A stretch of 16,587 bases of DNA from Zymomonas sp. (GCA_027489105.1 JAIYAJ010000485.1:1-16587); one strand, 5' to 3'; numbered from the stretch's first letter, positions 1-8,338 are shown. Notes: generated from the letters alone by a model not told the origin. Numbers and translations: made by a program.

Positions 1-119
1 CATAGGGATATTCGTGTAGCCTTGGCGGCGTCCACCATGTCCCCGGGGTGCACGTGGCGGTGGAGACCTAGCTGATTGGGCAGCATCCCGGCCAAGCGCC
101 GCTCCTGTAGCGTCAGCAT
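1..119 (-). CDS. Possible 5' part of an unrecognised gene running off the window edge
   Basis: An open frame starts with ATG at 119 on the minus strand and is open to the window edge, giving about 39 residues that begin MLTLQERRLAGML and include HVHPGDMVDAAK. I do not recognise a family. No Shine-Dalgarno sequence precedes the ATG (the upstream bases are pyrimidine-rich), so this may be a chance open frame. The other frames here are closed or shorter. If real, it would be transcribed divergently from the dehydrogenase gene starting near 168. Confidence 0.2.
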   Translation of the reverse strand, partial: MLTLQERRLAGMLPNQLGLHRHVHPGDMVDAAKATRISL

Positions 120-167
120 GAGAGCAGCGTGCGGCTGAAAAGGCCGCCACAGACCGGAGGGATGGAC

Positions 168-935
168 GTGGCAAGGCTCGACGGAAAGACGATCATCATA
201 TTGGGCGCTTCGGATGGCCGCAGCATGGGCGCCGCGACGGCCCGCGTTCTGGCGCGTGAGGGAGCGAACCTCGTTCTGGCCGCGCGCCGCAAAGATGGCG
301 TCGAGGCCGTCGCAAGCGAGGTCGGCGGGGTCGCCGTCGCCTGCGACATCACCGACGAGGCGCAGATCGAGGCACTGGCAGCCGCAGCGGTCGATCGCTT
401 CGGCGGGCTCGATGGCGCGATCAACTATGCGGGTGCCGATACGCAGGCCTCGATCCTCGACGTCACCGTCGAACAGTTGCGCCTCATGTGCGATGTGCAT
501 TTCATCGGCACGGCGCTGTTCTTCAAGCATATGGCGCGTCGCATGGAGAAAGGCGGATCGCTTGTCACCACCTCGTCGCTGACCGCTGCCGTCGCCCCGC
601 CTGGACTGTCGGCCTATGCGGGGACGAAGCGCGGCGTCGATCATATGGTCCGCGTGGCCGCCAATGAACTGGGGGAGCGCGGCATCCGCGTCAATTCGAT
701 CATCCCCGGATTTACGCGATCGGCGATGACCGAGGATTATTTCGCGCTGCCGACGCTCCAGGGCGCCTTCCTGCGCGAGATCCCGCTCGGTCGGCTCAGC
801 ACGGTCGACGATATCGCCAATGCGGCGCTGTGGCTGCTGTCCGACGAGTCGGCGTCGACCACCGGGCAGGCGATCGACTGCACCGCCGGACAATCGCTGC
901 GCCGGACGCCGACCAACGAGGAACTGATGCGCTGA
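168..935 (+). CDS. SDR family NAD(P)-dependent oxidoreductase
   Basis: This is a classical short-chain dehydrogenase/reductase of 255 residues, a normal length, probably cytoplasmic. It has a glycine-rich cofactor loop (GASDGRSMG, residues 13-21). Two Arg (40-41) follow beta strand 2, which hints at NADP(H). A variant NNAG motif (NYAG, 86-89), catalytic Ser near 136-137 and the YxxxK pair Tyr150/Lys154 are present. The Asn that usually completes the catalytic tetrad in a V-N-x-x-G context is His111 here. The start chosen is GTG at 168, because GGAGG at 156-160 lies 7 nt upstream. ATG at 162 would leave only 1 nt after that Shine-Dalgarno, and GTG at 129 has a weak one. The substrate cannot be told from sequence. 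It ends convergently with the peptidase gene, across a strong hairpin. Confidence 0.9.
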   Translation: MARLDGKTIIILGASDGRSMGAATARVLAREGANLVLAARRKDGVEAVASEVGGVAVACDITDEAQIEALAAAAVDRFGGLDGAINYAGADTQASILDVTVEQLRLMCDVHFIGTALFFKHMARRMEKGGSLVTTSSLTAAVAPPGLSAYAGTKRGVDHMVRVAANELGERGIRVNSIIPGFTRSAMTEDYFALPTLQGAFLREIPLGRLSTVDDIANAALWLLSDESASTTGQAIDCTAGQSLRRTPTNEELMR

Positions 936-943
936 GGTGCGAA

Positions 944-966
944 GCCCCGGCGCTCAGCGCCGGGGC
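944..966. terminator. Perfect hairpin between convergent genes, likely bidirectional terminator
   Basis: The arm GCCCCGGCGC (944-953) pairs perfectly with GCGCCGGGGC (957-966) across the 3-nt loop TCA (954-956). That loop is the complement of the TGA stop of the minus-strand M20 peptidase. The stem begins 8 nt after the SDR stop. There is no strong T-run on either side, only TTCGC on the minus strand, so termination strength is uncertain. Position and symmetry fit a shared terminator. Confidence 0.6.
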
Positions 967-2348
967 GCGCCCGAAATGTTGCGGACCAGATCGTACCAAT
1001 GGTCGAGGTCGGCGTGGAACGCCTCGATCAGGATGCGCTCGTCCTTGCCGTGCGCGCGCATGTCATCGGGATCGACCCGCCACAGCCCATCGACGCCATA
1101 GGTCGGGATCCCGTTGGCGCGCAGCCGACCGCCATCGGTTGCCCCCGGGGTCATCTCGGGGATGATCGCGACCCCCGGATGACGCGCGCGGACGGCCTTG
1201 GTGTAGGCGCCGACGATCTCGTCGGTGAGCGGGGAGGGCTGGGTACCGTCGCCGAAGGCGTTGAGCGTCGTGACCTCGACGTCCTTGCCCGCGACCGCCT
1301 GCAACTCGGTCTGCACCCTGTCCGCCGGGACGCCGGGGAAGATGCGGCAGTTGACGGTCGCGGTCGCCGTCTGGGGCAGGGCGTTCTCGGCATGGCCGCC
1401 ATTCAGGAGCGTCGCCACGCAGGTCGTCCGGATCATCCCGATCTCGCCATCGTCGGCGTCGATCCGGTCGGCCGCCGCGATGTTGGTCGGATCCTTGGCG
1501 AAGGCGCGCATCGCGGCCGCCAGCTCGGGCTGGCGCAGCGGTGCCGAGCTTTCGAGATAGGCCTTCACCGTCTCGTTCAGCATCGGCGCGAAGCGATAGG
1601 CCGACAGCCTCTCCAGCGCTCCGGCCAGCGCGTAGATCGCATTGTCGGCGCGCGGGCGCGAGGAGTGGCCGCCGCGATTGCGCGCGGTGAAGGTGAAGCT
1701 CGCATAGGTCTTTTCGGACGTCTGCAGGCGAAAGCCCAGCGGGCGGCCGGCCCGATCGATCGAGCCGCCCCCGCCATCGGCGTTGAGCGCGATCACCGCA
1801 TTGTGCAGCGGGCGCCATTCGCCGACGATCTTTGCAGCGCCTTCGCCTTCGCTCTCCTCGTCGCCGGTCGCGAACAGGATGACGTCGCGGTCGAGCTTCA
1901 CGCCTTCGGCTTTCAGGCGCAGCAGCGCGATCGCCTGGGCGACGAAGCCGCCCTTCATGTCGCTGGTGCCGCGGCCATAATAATAGCCATTCTCGGCGAT
2001 CAGCTTGAACGGGTCGCGCGACCAGTCCTCCGGCCGCGCATCGACCACATCCATATGACCGAGCAGCAGGACCGCGCCTCGCCGCGGCTTGGCCGCGCGC
2101 AGCCGGACCATGAGGGCTGCGGTCTGCTTATAGGGCAGCACGCGCACGTCTGCAGCGGGGAAGCCAGCCGCCAGGAATTCGCGCGCGAACCGCTCCGCCA
2201 CCGGCCGGGCCCCGGTCTTTCCATCGACCGAGGGCACGGCCACCGCGTCCGCCAGCAGGCCGTCCGCGCGCGCCCGCCAGTCGGCGGCGGGTGCGGCATG
2301 AGCGGTGCCGGCGGCGCAGAGCGCGGCGAGAGCGATCAGCGCGCGCAT
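954..2348 (-). CDS. Secreted M20/M25/M40 family metallopeptidase
   Basis: A zinc-dependent exopeptidase or deacylase-type hydrolase of 464 residues, with an N-terminal signal peptide (residues 1-18, cleavage after AHA), so probably periplasmic. All M20 signatures are visible: metal ligand His98 and Asp100 in GHMDVV, bridging Asp130 in GRGTSDMKGG, general base Glu164 and metal ligand Glu165 in GDEESEG, and a C-terminal metal-ligand His433 in RAHGKDE. Known M20 proteins of this shape (carboxypeptidase G2, dipeptidases, ArgE/DapE relatives) release amino acids from peptides or N-acyl amino acids; which one applies here is not decidable. The ATG lies 2 nt after the TGA of the upstream TonB receptor (TGACGATG) with no clear Shine-Dalgarno, so translation is probably coupled. 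With the divergent amino-acid permease it suggests a peptide-use locus. Confidence 0.92.
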   Translation of the reverse strand: MRALIALAALCAAGTAHAAPAADWRARADGLLADAVAVPSVDGKTGARPVAERFAREFLAAGFPAADVRVLPYKQTAALMVRLRAAKPRRGAVLLLGHMDVVDARPEDWSRDPFKLIAENGYYYGRGTSDMKGGFVAQAIALLRLKAEGVKLDRDVILFATGDEESEGEGAAKIVGEWRPLHNAVIALNADGGGGSIDRAGRPLGFRLQTSEKTYASFTFTARNRGGHSSRPRADNAIYALAGALERLSAYRFAPMLNETVKAYLESSAPLRQPELAAAMRAFAKDPTNIAAADRIDADDGEIGMIRTTCVATLLNGGHAENALPQTATATVNCRIFPGVPADRVQTELQAVAGKDVEVTTLNAFGDGTQPSPLTDEIVGAYTKAVRARHPGVAIIPEMTPGATDGGRLRANGIPTYGVDGLWRVDPDDMRAHGKDERILIEAFHADLDHWYDLVRNISGAPRR

Positions 2349-2350
2349 CG

Positions 2351-4849
2351 TCAGAAGGCGACCCGGGCGCGGGCGTACAGATAGCGGCCGTTGATACCGA
2401 TCGGCGACAGCACGTCATAAGCGAGGTTGCCCGCGCCGTTGATGTCGTCGCTTGAGCGGTCGGGATAATTGTCGAACAGGTTGTTCGCGCCGATGCTGAA
2501 GGTCAGGCCCTCGGCGAAGCTGTACGACACTTCGGTATCGAGCTGCCATTCCGCGCCGAAACGCTGGCGCGGTGCGAAGCCGCCGCCGAAGTCGAACACG
2601 CGCACCACCGAACCGTTGCGAATGCCGCGCACCGTGGCCGAAATCGGCCCCTGCGCCCAGTCGCCCGACAGGATCAGCTTGTCGCGCGGGGCCGCGTTGA
2701 CGAGCGTATTGGTCTCTTCGAGGCCGATCAGATTGCCGCTGATGCCGTTGGCGGCGAGCTGCGCCGGCGGCGCGTCGACGCTGCGGATGCTGCTCTTGGC
2801 GTAGCTGTAGCTGGCCGAGAGGCCCAGCTTGGACTCGCCGAGGGTGAAGCGATAGTCGGCAACCGCCTCGATGCCGCGAGTCTTCAGGTCGACGGCATTG
2901 GTGAAGAAGTTGATCGCGTCGAAGGTGCCGAGGCCCAGCGCCGCCCGCTGCGCCGCGCTCAGACCGGTAAGGTCGAAGCGCTCCGACAAGGTGATGCGGT
3001 TGTCGATCAGGATGCGGAAGGCGTCGACCGAGAGGTGCAGACCCTCGAACGGCGAGGCGGTGATGCCGGCCGACAGGTTGAAGCTCTTTTCCGGCTTCAG
3101 CTTCGCGGCGCCGAGCGACTGGGCGACCGCGCTGTCGACGGGCAGGGTCGCGACCCGGCGCAGCTGACCGCCCGCGCCGAAGTTGAGCGAGGTCGCCGAG
3201 GCGCCGCGCTGGGCGAGAGCCGGCGCACGGAAGCTGTTCGACACCGAGCCGCGCAGCGCGAAGCCGGGGACGAACTCCCAGCGCAGCGCCGCCTTGCCGG
3301 CGACGCTGGTGCCCGCGTCCGAATAATGCTCGACGCGACCAGCGACGTCGGCCGACAGCGTCGGCGCAAGCTTGGTCGACAGTTCGAGATAGGCGGCGAC
3401 CACGTCGCGATCGAGCTTGCGCGCGTCATCCGGGGTCAGGCCGGGACCGGCCTGCGCGCCGGGCTGAAGGCCGAGCGAGGTGGGATCGGCGAGCGGGCCG
3501 ACCGCATAGGAGGCCGGGTCGCCGGCCTTGGAGCGCCAGTTCTCGCGACGATATTCGCCGCCGAAGGAGACGGTGACGGGGGCCGCGAGACCCAGCTCAT
3601 AATCGCGCGACAGGTCGAGATTGGCGACCAGCTGGTCCGAGCGGACCCGCGACAGGAGGAAGGCGTTGGGGCTCGCCGCGCCGAGCGAGTAGTTGACCGA
3701 GTCGCGCAGGCGGTAGCTGATCCAGTTGCGGCCATAGGTCAGGCTCGCATCGGCGCGCCAGTCGCCCAGATCGCCCTTCAGGCCGGCCGTGACCGAGATG
3801 TCGCGGTTGCGCACGACGCTCTTGGGGCGGAAGCCGCCGGTGCCGTTGGGCTGGGCCGGGGGCAGATAGTCGTTGCCATTGCCGTCGACGATGACCGGCC
3901 AGCGGAAGAAATTGGCGCCGACCGATTTGCGCGCGTGCGCGACGCCGAAGCTGTAGAAGGTCAGGTCGCCGCCAACCGGAGTTTCGGCATTGTACCAGAG
4001 GTGGCCGCTGTCGACGCGCGGGTCGCCGACCTTGAACAGGCGCTTGCCGAAGAACTGGTCGTTGCGCGGATCGGTGTAGCTGCCGTTCGACAGGAACTGG
4101 CCGCCCTGGTCGAAGCCTGCGCGGTTGGTGCCCTGCTGGTGGGTATAGTCGCCGCCGACCGTCAGGAAGCCGCCGTCGCCGAGTTTGGTGCCGAACTTCA
4201 GCGCGCCCGACAGGTTGCGTCCGTCGTCGATCGTCTTGCCGACCGCGCGCGGCTTGGTGACGTTCAGGCCATAGGTCATGTCGGCGACGAAGCCATGGTC
4301 CATCCGGTCGAGGCCGATGTTGATCACGCCGGCGACCGCGTCCGAACCATATTGGGCGGCGGCACCGTCGCGCAGCACTTCGAGACGGCCCACGCCGTTG
4401 ATCGGCAGGGTGTTAAGGTCGACCGGGGCGGTGCCCCTGCCGACCTTGGTGTCGAGCGCCGGGGTCGAGGTGGTGTGGTAGCGCTTGCCGTTGACGAGGA
4501 CGAGCACCTGATCGGGCGAAAGGCCGCGCAGCTGGGCGGCGCGCACCGTGTCGCCGACGCCCGAGTTGGACTGGCGCGGGAAGTTGAAGGCGGGAACGAG
4601 CGTGCCGATCGACTGGGCCAGTTCGCCCGTAGCCCCCGCCTGGCGGATCGCATCGCCGCGGATCACGTCGACCGGCACCGGGCTGTCGAGTACGGTGCGG
4701 TTCGGCGCGCGGCTGCCGATCACGGTGATCTCGGGGTCACCCGAACTGTCCGTGGTCTGCGCCATTGCGGCGTTGCCCGCGAGGGGGGCGGCGAGGAGGA
4801 AGGCACCGGTCGCGATGCCGGCGAGAAGACGGTGATCGATCTTGCGCAT
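2351..4849 (-). CDS. TonB-dependent outer-membrane receptor (putative peptide uptake)
   Basis: A TonB-dependent receptor of 832 residues, energised by TonB-ExbBD and sitting in the outer membrane. It has a signal peptide (residues 1-30, ending AMA), a TonB-box-like stretch EITVIGSR (40-47), and a plug domain with LRGLSPDQVLVLVNGKR and the plug end LRDGAAAQYGSDAVAGVI. A long beta-barrel follows, ending in the aromatic Phe typical of outer-membrane proteins. The ATG at 4849 is preferred because AGGGGA lies 8 nt upstream (4858-4863) and the signal peptide starts there; the frame stays open to 5110 but that extension has no export signal. Its plug differs from the other two receptors here, which carry the LRGPQGTLFGRN version. 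The M20 peptidase follows after 2 nt, so the ligand may be a peptide or amino-acid conjugate. That is inference; iron-siderophore or other ligands remain possible. Confidence 0.95.
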   Translation of the reverse strand: MRKIDHRLLAGIATGAFLLAAPLAGNAAMAQTTDSSGDPEITVIGSRAPNRTVLDSPVPVDVIRGDAIRQAGATGELAQSIGTLVPAFNFPRQSNSGVGDTVRAAQLRGLSPDQVLVLVNGKRYHTTSTPALDTKVGRGTAPVDLNTLPINGVGRLEVLRDGAAAQYGSDAVAGVINIGLDRMDHGFVADMTYGLNVTKPRAVGKTIDDGRNLSGALKFGTKLGDGGFLTVGGDYTHQQGTNRAGFDQGGQFLSNGSYTDPRNDQFFGKRLFKVGDPRVDSGHLWYNAETPVGGDLTFYSFGVAHARKSVGANFFRWPVIVDGNGNDYLPPAQPNGTGGFRPKSVVRNRDISVTAGLKGDLGDWRADASLTYGRNWISYRLRDSVNYSLGAASPNAFLLSRVRSDQLVANLDLSRDYELGLAAPVTVSFGGEYRRENWRSKAGDPASYAVGPLADPTSLGLQPGAQAGPGLTPDDARKLDRDVVAAYLELSTKLAPTLSADVAGRVEHYSDAGTSVAGKAALRWEFVPGFALRGSVSNSFRAPALAQRGASATSLNFGAGGQLRRVATLPVDSAVAQSLGAAKLKPEKSFNLSAGITASPFEGLHLSVDAFRILIDNRITLSERFDLTGLSAAQRAALGLGTFDAINFFTNAVDLKTRGIEAVADYRFTLGESKLGLSASYSYAKSSIRSVDAPPAQLAANGISGNLIGLEETNTLVNAAPRDKLILSGDWAQGPISATVRGIRNGSVVRVFDFGGGFAPRQRFGAEWQLDTEVSYSFAEGLTFSIGANNLFDNYPDRSSDDINGAGNLAYDVLSPIGINGRYLYARARVAF

Positions 4850-5042
4850 GGTTATAGTCCCCTGAAACGCCTGTCTTTTATGGTGCCAGCTATAGCCGAA
4901 GGTGCGCGCGGGTTTAGACAAGAATGCTATTCCGGTCGTAACAATTTCTTCCAGATCGGTTGGGAAAGCCAGAAAAGGCACGACAAGCGGCGCCCGACGC
5001 GGCAGAGGACGGCGTCGGAAAAATGGGTACGGACAGGATAGA
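4850..5042. promoter_or_regulatory. Divergent promoter region between TBDR and permease
   Basis: This 193-nt gap must drive both the receptor (-) and the permease (+). It holds the receptor Shine-Dalgarno (4858-4863), an 8-bp palindrome GCTATAGC near 4889-4896, and the AT-richest stretch between about 4915 and 4960. I could not assign convincing -35/-10 pairs on either strand, and saw no riboswitch-like structure. Confidence 0.4.
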
Positions 5043-6362
5043 GTGCGGCGCGTCATCGGTCCCTGGCAGGCTTCCTCAGTCGTCGTCGGCATGGTCGTCG
5101 GGGCAGGCATATTCCGTTCGGCGTCGGTCGTCGGCGCGACGCTCGGTTCGCCGCTGGCGATCTATGCGGCGTGGGCGCTGGGCGGGGTCGTCGCGCTGAT
5201 CGGCGCGCTCTGCTATGCCGAACTCAGCGCGGCTTTCCCGCATCCCGGCGGCGATTATCGCTTTCTGAAGCAGGCCTATGGCCAGACCATCGCTTATCTG
5301 TTCGCCTGGTCACGCTTCACGGTGATCTTCACCGCTTCTGCAGCAATGCTGGCCTTCGTCGGCACCGATTATCTCAACGAACTCTGGCCGATGGACCGGC
5401 TTACCCGCGCCGTGCTCGCGGCACTGATGGTGGTGGTGCTCGCGGCGATCAACCTGCGCGGCCTGAAGACCAGCGCGCGCAGTGAGGTCGCGTTCGTCGC
5501 ACTCGACGTGGTCGCCCTGCTGGCGCTCGGCGGGGCTGCGCTATGGATGATCCTGCACGGCGGGGTGCCGGTCGATGGCGCCGTGCCGCCGGTCGATCCC
5601 GTCGGCGGCTTCGGTGTCGCGATGGTCTATGTCATGCTCGCTTATGGCGGGTTCAACGACGCCTCTACCCTTTCGGCCGAAGTCCGGCGCCCGCGCGACA
5701 TCACCCGCGCAATGATCGGCGGCATGGGCGCGGTGACCTTGCTCTACCTGGTCGCCAACTGGGCTTATGTCAGCGTACTCGGCCCCGCCGGCCTCGCGAG
5801 GAGCGATGCCCCCGCCGCAGCGGTGATGCAGGCGGTGTTCGGCGAGGTCGGGCGCACTGCGATGGTGGTCGCGGTCGGCGTCGCCGCGATTGCCATCCTC
5901 AACGCGCTGCTGATCGTCGGCGGGCGCACCCTCTACGCCGCCGCCGCCGACCTGCCGGGCCTCGAGCGGCTGGCGACCTGGGATGAGCAGCGCGGCGTGC
6001 CCCGCGCCGCCATCCTGCTGCAGACCGCGATCACCCTGCTGCTGATCGTCTGGGGCGCGCTGACCCCGGCGGGCTTCGCGACGATGGTCGACTATATGTC
6101 GCCGGTCTACTGGCTGTTCCTGACGCTCAGCGGCCTTGCCCTGCCTCTGCTGCGCCGCAAATGCCCCGATGCCGAGCGCCCCTATCGCGTGCCGTTCGGA
6201 CCGCTGTTGCCGCTGATCTTCTCGGGCGTCTCGATCTACATCTTGTGGGCGAGCATCGACTATGTCGGCTGGGTCGGCACCGCGATCAGCTTCGGCACGC
6301 TGGTGGCGGGCCTGATGGCGCGGTGGGGACTGGGCATTTTCGCGAGGCGAACTGCCGGGTAA
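5043..6362 (+). CDS. APC superfamily amino-acid permease
   Basis: An inner-membrane amino-acid transporter of the amino acid-polyamine-organocation superfamily, 439 residues with about 12 hydrophobic segments. Visible family motifs are the unwound TM1 sequence GMVVGAGIF (16-24), ELSAAFPHPGGDY (about 60-72), and the TM6 motif AYGGF (200-204) followed by the loop SAEVRRPRDITRAM (211-224). The GTG at 5043 is chosen because it puts the protein start about 10 residues before TM1, as usual for the family, with AGGA at 5035-5038 only 4 nt upstream. The frame is open further back to 4902, but that stretch is Arg/Lys-rich, has no membrane segment and overlaps the divergent promoter. It is transcribed divergently from the TonB receptor and secreted peptidase, so it may import the amino acids they release. 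The substrate is not predictable from sequence. Confidence 0.92.
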   Translation: MRRVIGPWQASSVVVGMVVGAGIFRSASVVGATLGSPLAIYAAWALGGVVALIGALCYAELSAAFPHPGGDYRFLKQAYGQTIAYLFAWSRFTVIFTASAAMLAFVGTDYLNELWPMDRLTRAVLAALMVVVLAAINLRGLKTSARSEVAFVALDVVALLALGGAALWMILHGGVPVDGAVPPVDPVGGFGVAMVYVMLAYGGFNDASTLSAEVRRPRDITRAMIGGMGAVTLLYLVANWAYVSVLGPAGLARSDAPAAAVMQAVFGEVGRTAMVVAVGVAAIAILNALLIVGGRTLYAAAADLPGLERLATWDEQRGVPRAAILLQTAITLLLIVWGALTPAGFATMVDYMSPVYWLFLTLSGLALPLLRRKCPDAERPYRVPFGPLLPLIFSGVSIYILWASIDYVGWVGTAISFGTLVAGLMARWGLGIFARRTAG

Positions 6363-6566
6363 CGGGACCGAACGCGCAACGAACCCAATTGTGGCAGTAT
6401 CCGGGGTCCATGCCAGGCCGGCACGACACGGACCTCAGGCGTGCATAATGGCTGTATCTTGATCGGGACCCTGTTCTGCACGGCGATCGGTGGTCGTGTC
6501 CCGGGTGGTGGTGCAGCTGGACGGTCGCGGAGCTGGCACCGGGAACATACCGTCCGGCGCGCCCTT
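6363..6566. other. Non-coding gap between convergent genes
   Basis: This stretch of 204 nt separates the permease from the amidohydrolase. It contains a 7-bp inverted repeat, GGACGGT (6519-6525) and ACCGTCC (6549-6555), with 23 nt between the arms. No recognisable gene, RNA or mobile-element end was found. It marks the left edge of the compositionally different module at 6567-11813, so it could hold a junction scar, but nothing visible proves that. Confidence 0.35.
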
Positions 6567-6586
6567 CTAATTCGTTGAGGGCGCGC
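6557..6586. terminator. GC-rich hairpin around the amidohydrolase stop codon
   Basis: GCGCGCCC (6557-6564) pairs with GGGCGCGC (6579-6586) across a 14-nt loop. The TAG stop of the amidohydrolase (minus strand, 6569-6567) lies in that loop. There is no T-run after the stem on the minus strand. It is weaker than the hairpin at 944-966 because of the larger loop, but has a similar arrangement. Confidence 0.35.
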
Positions 6587-8282
6587 GATAGACTTCTTTG
6601 CCCTTCACCACCGTGCGCAGAACCCGTGTGCGATGGATGCTGGTGGCAGGAACGGTGAAGATATCCTGATCGAGCACGATGAAATCGGCCTGCTTGCCTG
6701 GCTCCAGCGTGCCGGTTCGGTCGCCGATGCCGAGCTGCAGCGCGGCATTGACAGTCAGTAGCTTTACGGCTTCGGCCACGGAAATTTTCTGTGCCGGTGC
6801 AAGTTCTTCACTACTGCCGCCTGGCGCCTGCCGGGTGACAAGCGTTTCGATTGCCACCCATGGCGACATCGAAGGCACCACCGGCCAGTCCGAGCCGAGC
6901 ACGACATGCGTGCCTGCCGCCAGAGCATCGCGCACCGGGGTGAAGCGTTCCATCCGCTTTGCGCCAACCGAGCGCACGACGTCGCGGACCGGTGGACTGG
7001 GAAACCACAGATAGGGCGAGAATTCATAAGTTGCGCCAAGGCCGGTTGCGCGGGCGATGTCTTCGGGTGTGATGAAGTTGGCGTGGGCCAACTCGTGGTG
7101 CTTGCCATAAGGGCCGTTGGCTTTCCGCGCTGCGGCAATGGCATCGAGCGCGGTGCGCGAGGAGGCATCGCCGGCCACGTGGAGCTTCACGGTGAGCCCG
7201 GCCGCGTCATAGCGGATCAGCTTGGCTGCGATCTCGGCGGGGCTCGCCATAAGCTCGCCCTTGATCTTTGCGGGTTCTCCATGCCTGTCGGCATCAGCAT
7301 AAGGTTCGAGCATCGCGGCCGTGTGGGCATCAGTGGGCACGCCGTCGAGGATCATCTTCACGCAGCTGATCTCAAGCCCGGGCCGCGCATAGAGATTGCG
7401 TTGGGTGATCAGTGTCTGGTCATTGTCCCACATGCAGGTGCGCACATGCTGCACCAGTTCGCCCCGGTCTGCCAATGCAGCATAGGCGCGCGCGTTGGGC
7501 GTGGCCATCAGCGCTTCTTCATAGGCGGTGATGCCTTGCGCCAGCATCATTTGCGTTGCGGTGCGCAGCGCGGCGATGCGCGTTTCTGCAGACGGCGGCG
7601 GCATCTTGTTGAGGATGATGAAGGCCGCGGTCTCACGCATGATACCGGTCGGTTCGCCCTTCCGGTCCTTCTCGATGATCCCGCCGCCCGGTGGATTGGG
7701 TGTATCGCTCGCAATGCCTGCCGCCTTCAGCGCGGCAGTGTTGGCCCAGATGCTGTGCAGACTGATATCGTGAAGCACCACCGGTACGTCGCCGGACACG
7801 GCATCGAGCAGTTTGCGGTGCGGCGGAGTCCTGCCCAGCGAGCTTGCATCCCATTGGCCGCCCTCAATCCATTCACCCGGCTTCGCCCTGGCCGCGCAGG
7901 CCTTTACAGTGGCAATCACCGTGGCAAGGTTCGCGCCTTGCGGAAAGGTGCAGCTCGCCTCTCTCAGCCCGGCATCTACCGCGTGGACATGCATGTCGAT
8001 CATTCCGGGCAGCACGGTCTTGCCGGCAAGGTCGATTACGCGGGTCTGCGCGCTCTTGTGCTTGACCAGATCGGCATCGCTGCCAGTCGCGACGATGGTC
8101 TGCCCCGAAACCGCCATCGCCTCCTGCCAGCCGCCGGGGGTAGCGATATGGCCATGCGTATAGATCACATCGGCAGGCAGCGGCGCGGGGGCGACCACCG
8201 CATCCTGAAACTGCGCAAGCGTGGGCGTTGCAGCGCTGGCGATGGCAAGCGCGAGCAGCGTCGGAGCGAGAGGAGAGCGCAT
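6567..8282 (-). CDS. Secreted YtcJ-type amidohydrolase family protein
   Basis: A metal-dependent hydrolase of the amidohydrolase superfamily (Amidohydro_3, YtcJ/NfdA-like), 571 residues. The signal peptide is residues 1-23 (ending TLA, mature start QFQ), so it probably acts in the periplasm. Family marks in order: the N-terminal small beta domain ending in DLAGKTVLPGMID, metal-binding His98 and His100 (HVH), likely ligands His368 (KLHVAGD) and His400 (HELAH), catalytic Asp465 (LGSDWPV), and the closing LEPGKQADFIVLD. Characterised relatives cleave N-substituted formamides and other amides; the substrate here is unknown. The start at 8282 is chosen for the signal peptide and GGGA (8292-8295) 9 nt upstream. 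An in-frame ATG at 8339 overlaps the receptor stop as TGATG, but would bury the signal peptide behind 19 residues. It lies directly downstream of a TonB receptor. Codon use is less GC-rich than in genes at 1-6362. Confidence 0.92.
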   Translation of the reverse strand: MRSPLAPTLLALAIASAATPTLAQFQDAVVAPAPLPADVIYTHGHIATPGGWQEAMAVSGQTIVATGSDADLVKHKSAQTRVIDLAGKTVLPGMIDMHVHAVDAGLREASCTFPQGANLATVIATVKACAARAKPGEWIEGGQWDASSLGRTPPHRKLLDAVSGDVPVVLHDISLHSIWANTAALKAAGIASDTPNPPGGGIIEKDRKGEPTGIMRETAAFIILNKMPPPSAETRIAALRTATQMMLAQGITAYEEALMATPNARAYAALADRGELVQHVRTCMWDNDQTLITQRNLYARPGLEISCVKMILDGVPTDAHTAAMLEPYADADRHGEPAKIKGELMASPAEIAAKLIRYDAAGLTVKLHVAGDASSRTALDAIAAARKANGPYGKHHELAHANFITPEDIARATGLGATYEFSPYLWFPSPPVRDVVRSVGAKRMERFTPVRDALAAGTHVVLGSDWPVVPSMSPWVAIETLVTRQAPGGSSEELAPAQKISVAEAVKLLTVNAALQLGIGDRTGTLEPGKQADFIVLDQDIFTVPATSIHRTRVLRTVVKGKEVYRAPSTN

Positions 8283-8338
8283 GTGATTTGGTCCCGGAAA
8301 GGCTTTCGGTCGCCCGTTTTGGAGCGGGCAAGGGGGCA

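Noticed and set aside
129..167. N-terminal extension of the SDR from GTG at 129
   Set aside because: The added residues (Arg/Lys/Pro-rich) do not fit the SDR start, while GGAGG at 156-160 is ideally spaced for GTG at 168.
999..2384. A 461-codon open frame opposite the M20 peptidase
   Set aside because: The opposite strand carries every M20 metal and catalytic residue; this frame has low-complexity composition and no recognisable domain.
3035..5041. A 668-codon open frame on the plus strand opposite the first TonB receptor
   Set aside because: It is antisense to a receptor with signal peptide, plug and barrel, and its product is Arg/Ala/Gly/Asp-rich with no family likeness. High third-position GC on the real strand removes stops on the other.
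6519..6555. The 7-bp inverted repeat GGACGGT / ACCGTCC as ends of a tiny mobile element
   Set aside because: The arms are only 23 nt apart, there is no flanking duplication I can see and no transposase remnant nearby.
6463..6570. A small plus-strand frame ending at TAA 6570 with a Val-rich stretch, possibly a gene remnant
   Set aside because: It is only about 35 codons, has no ribosome-binding site or family match, and overlaps the end of the amidohydrolase.
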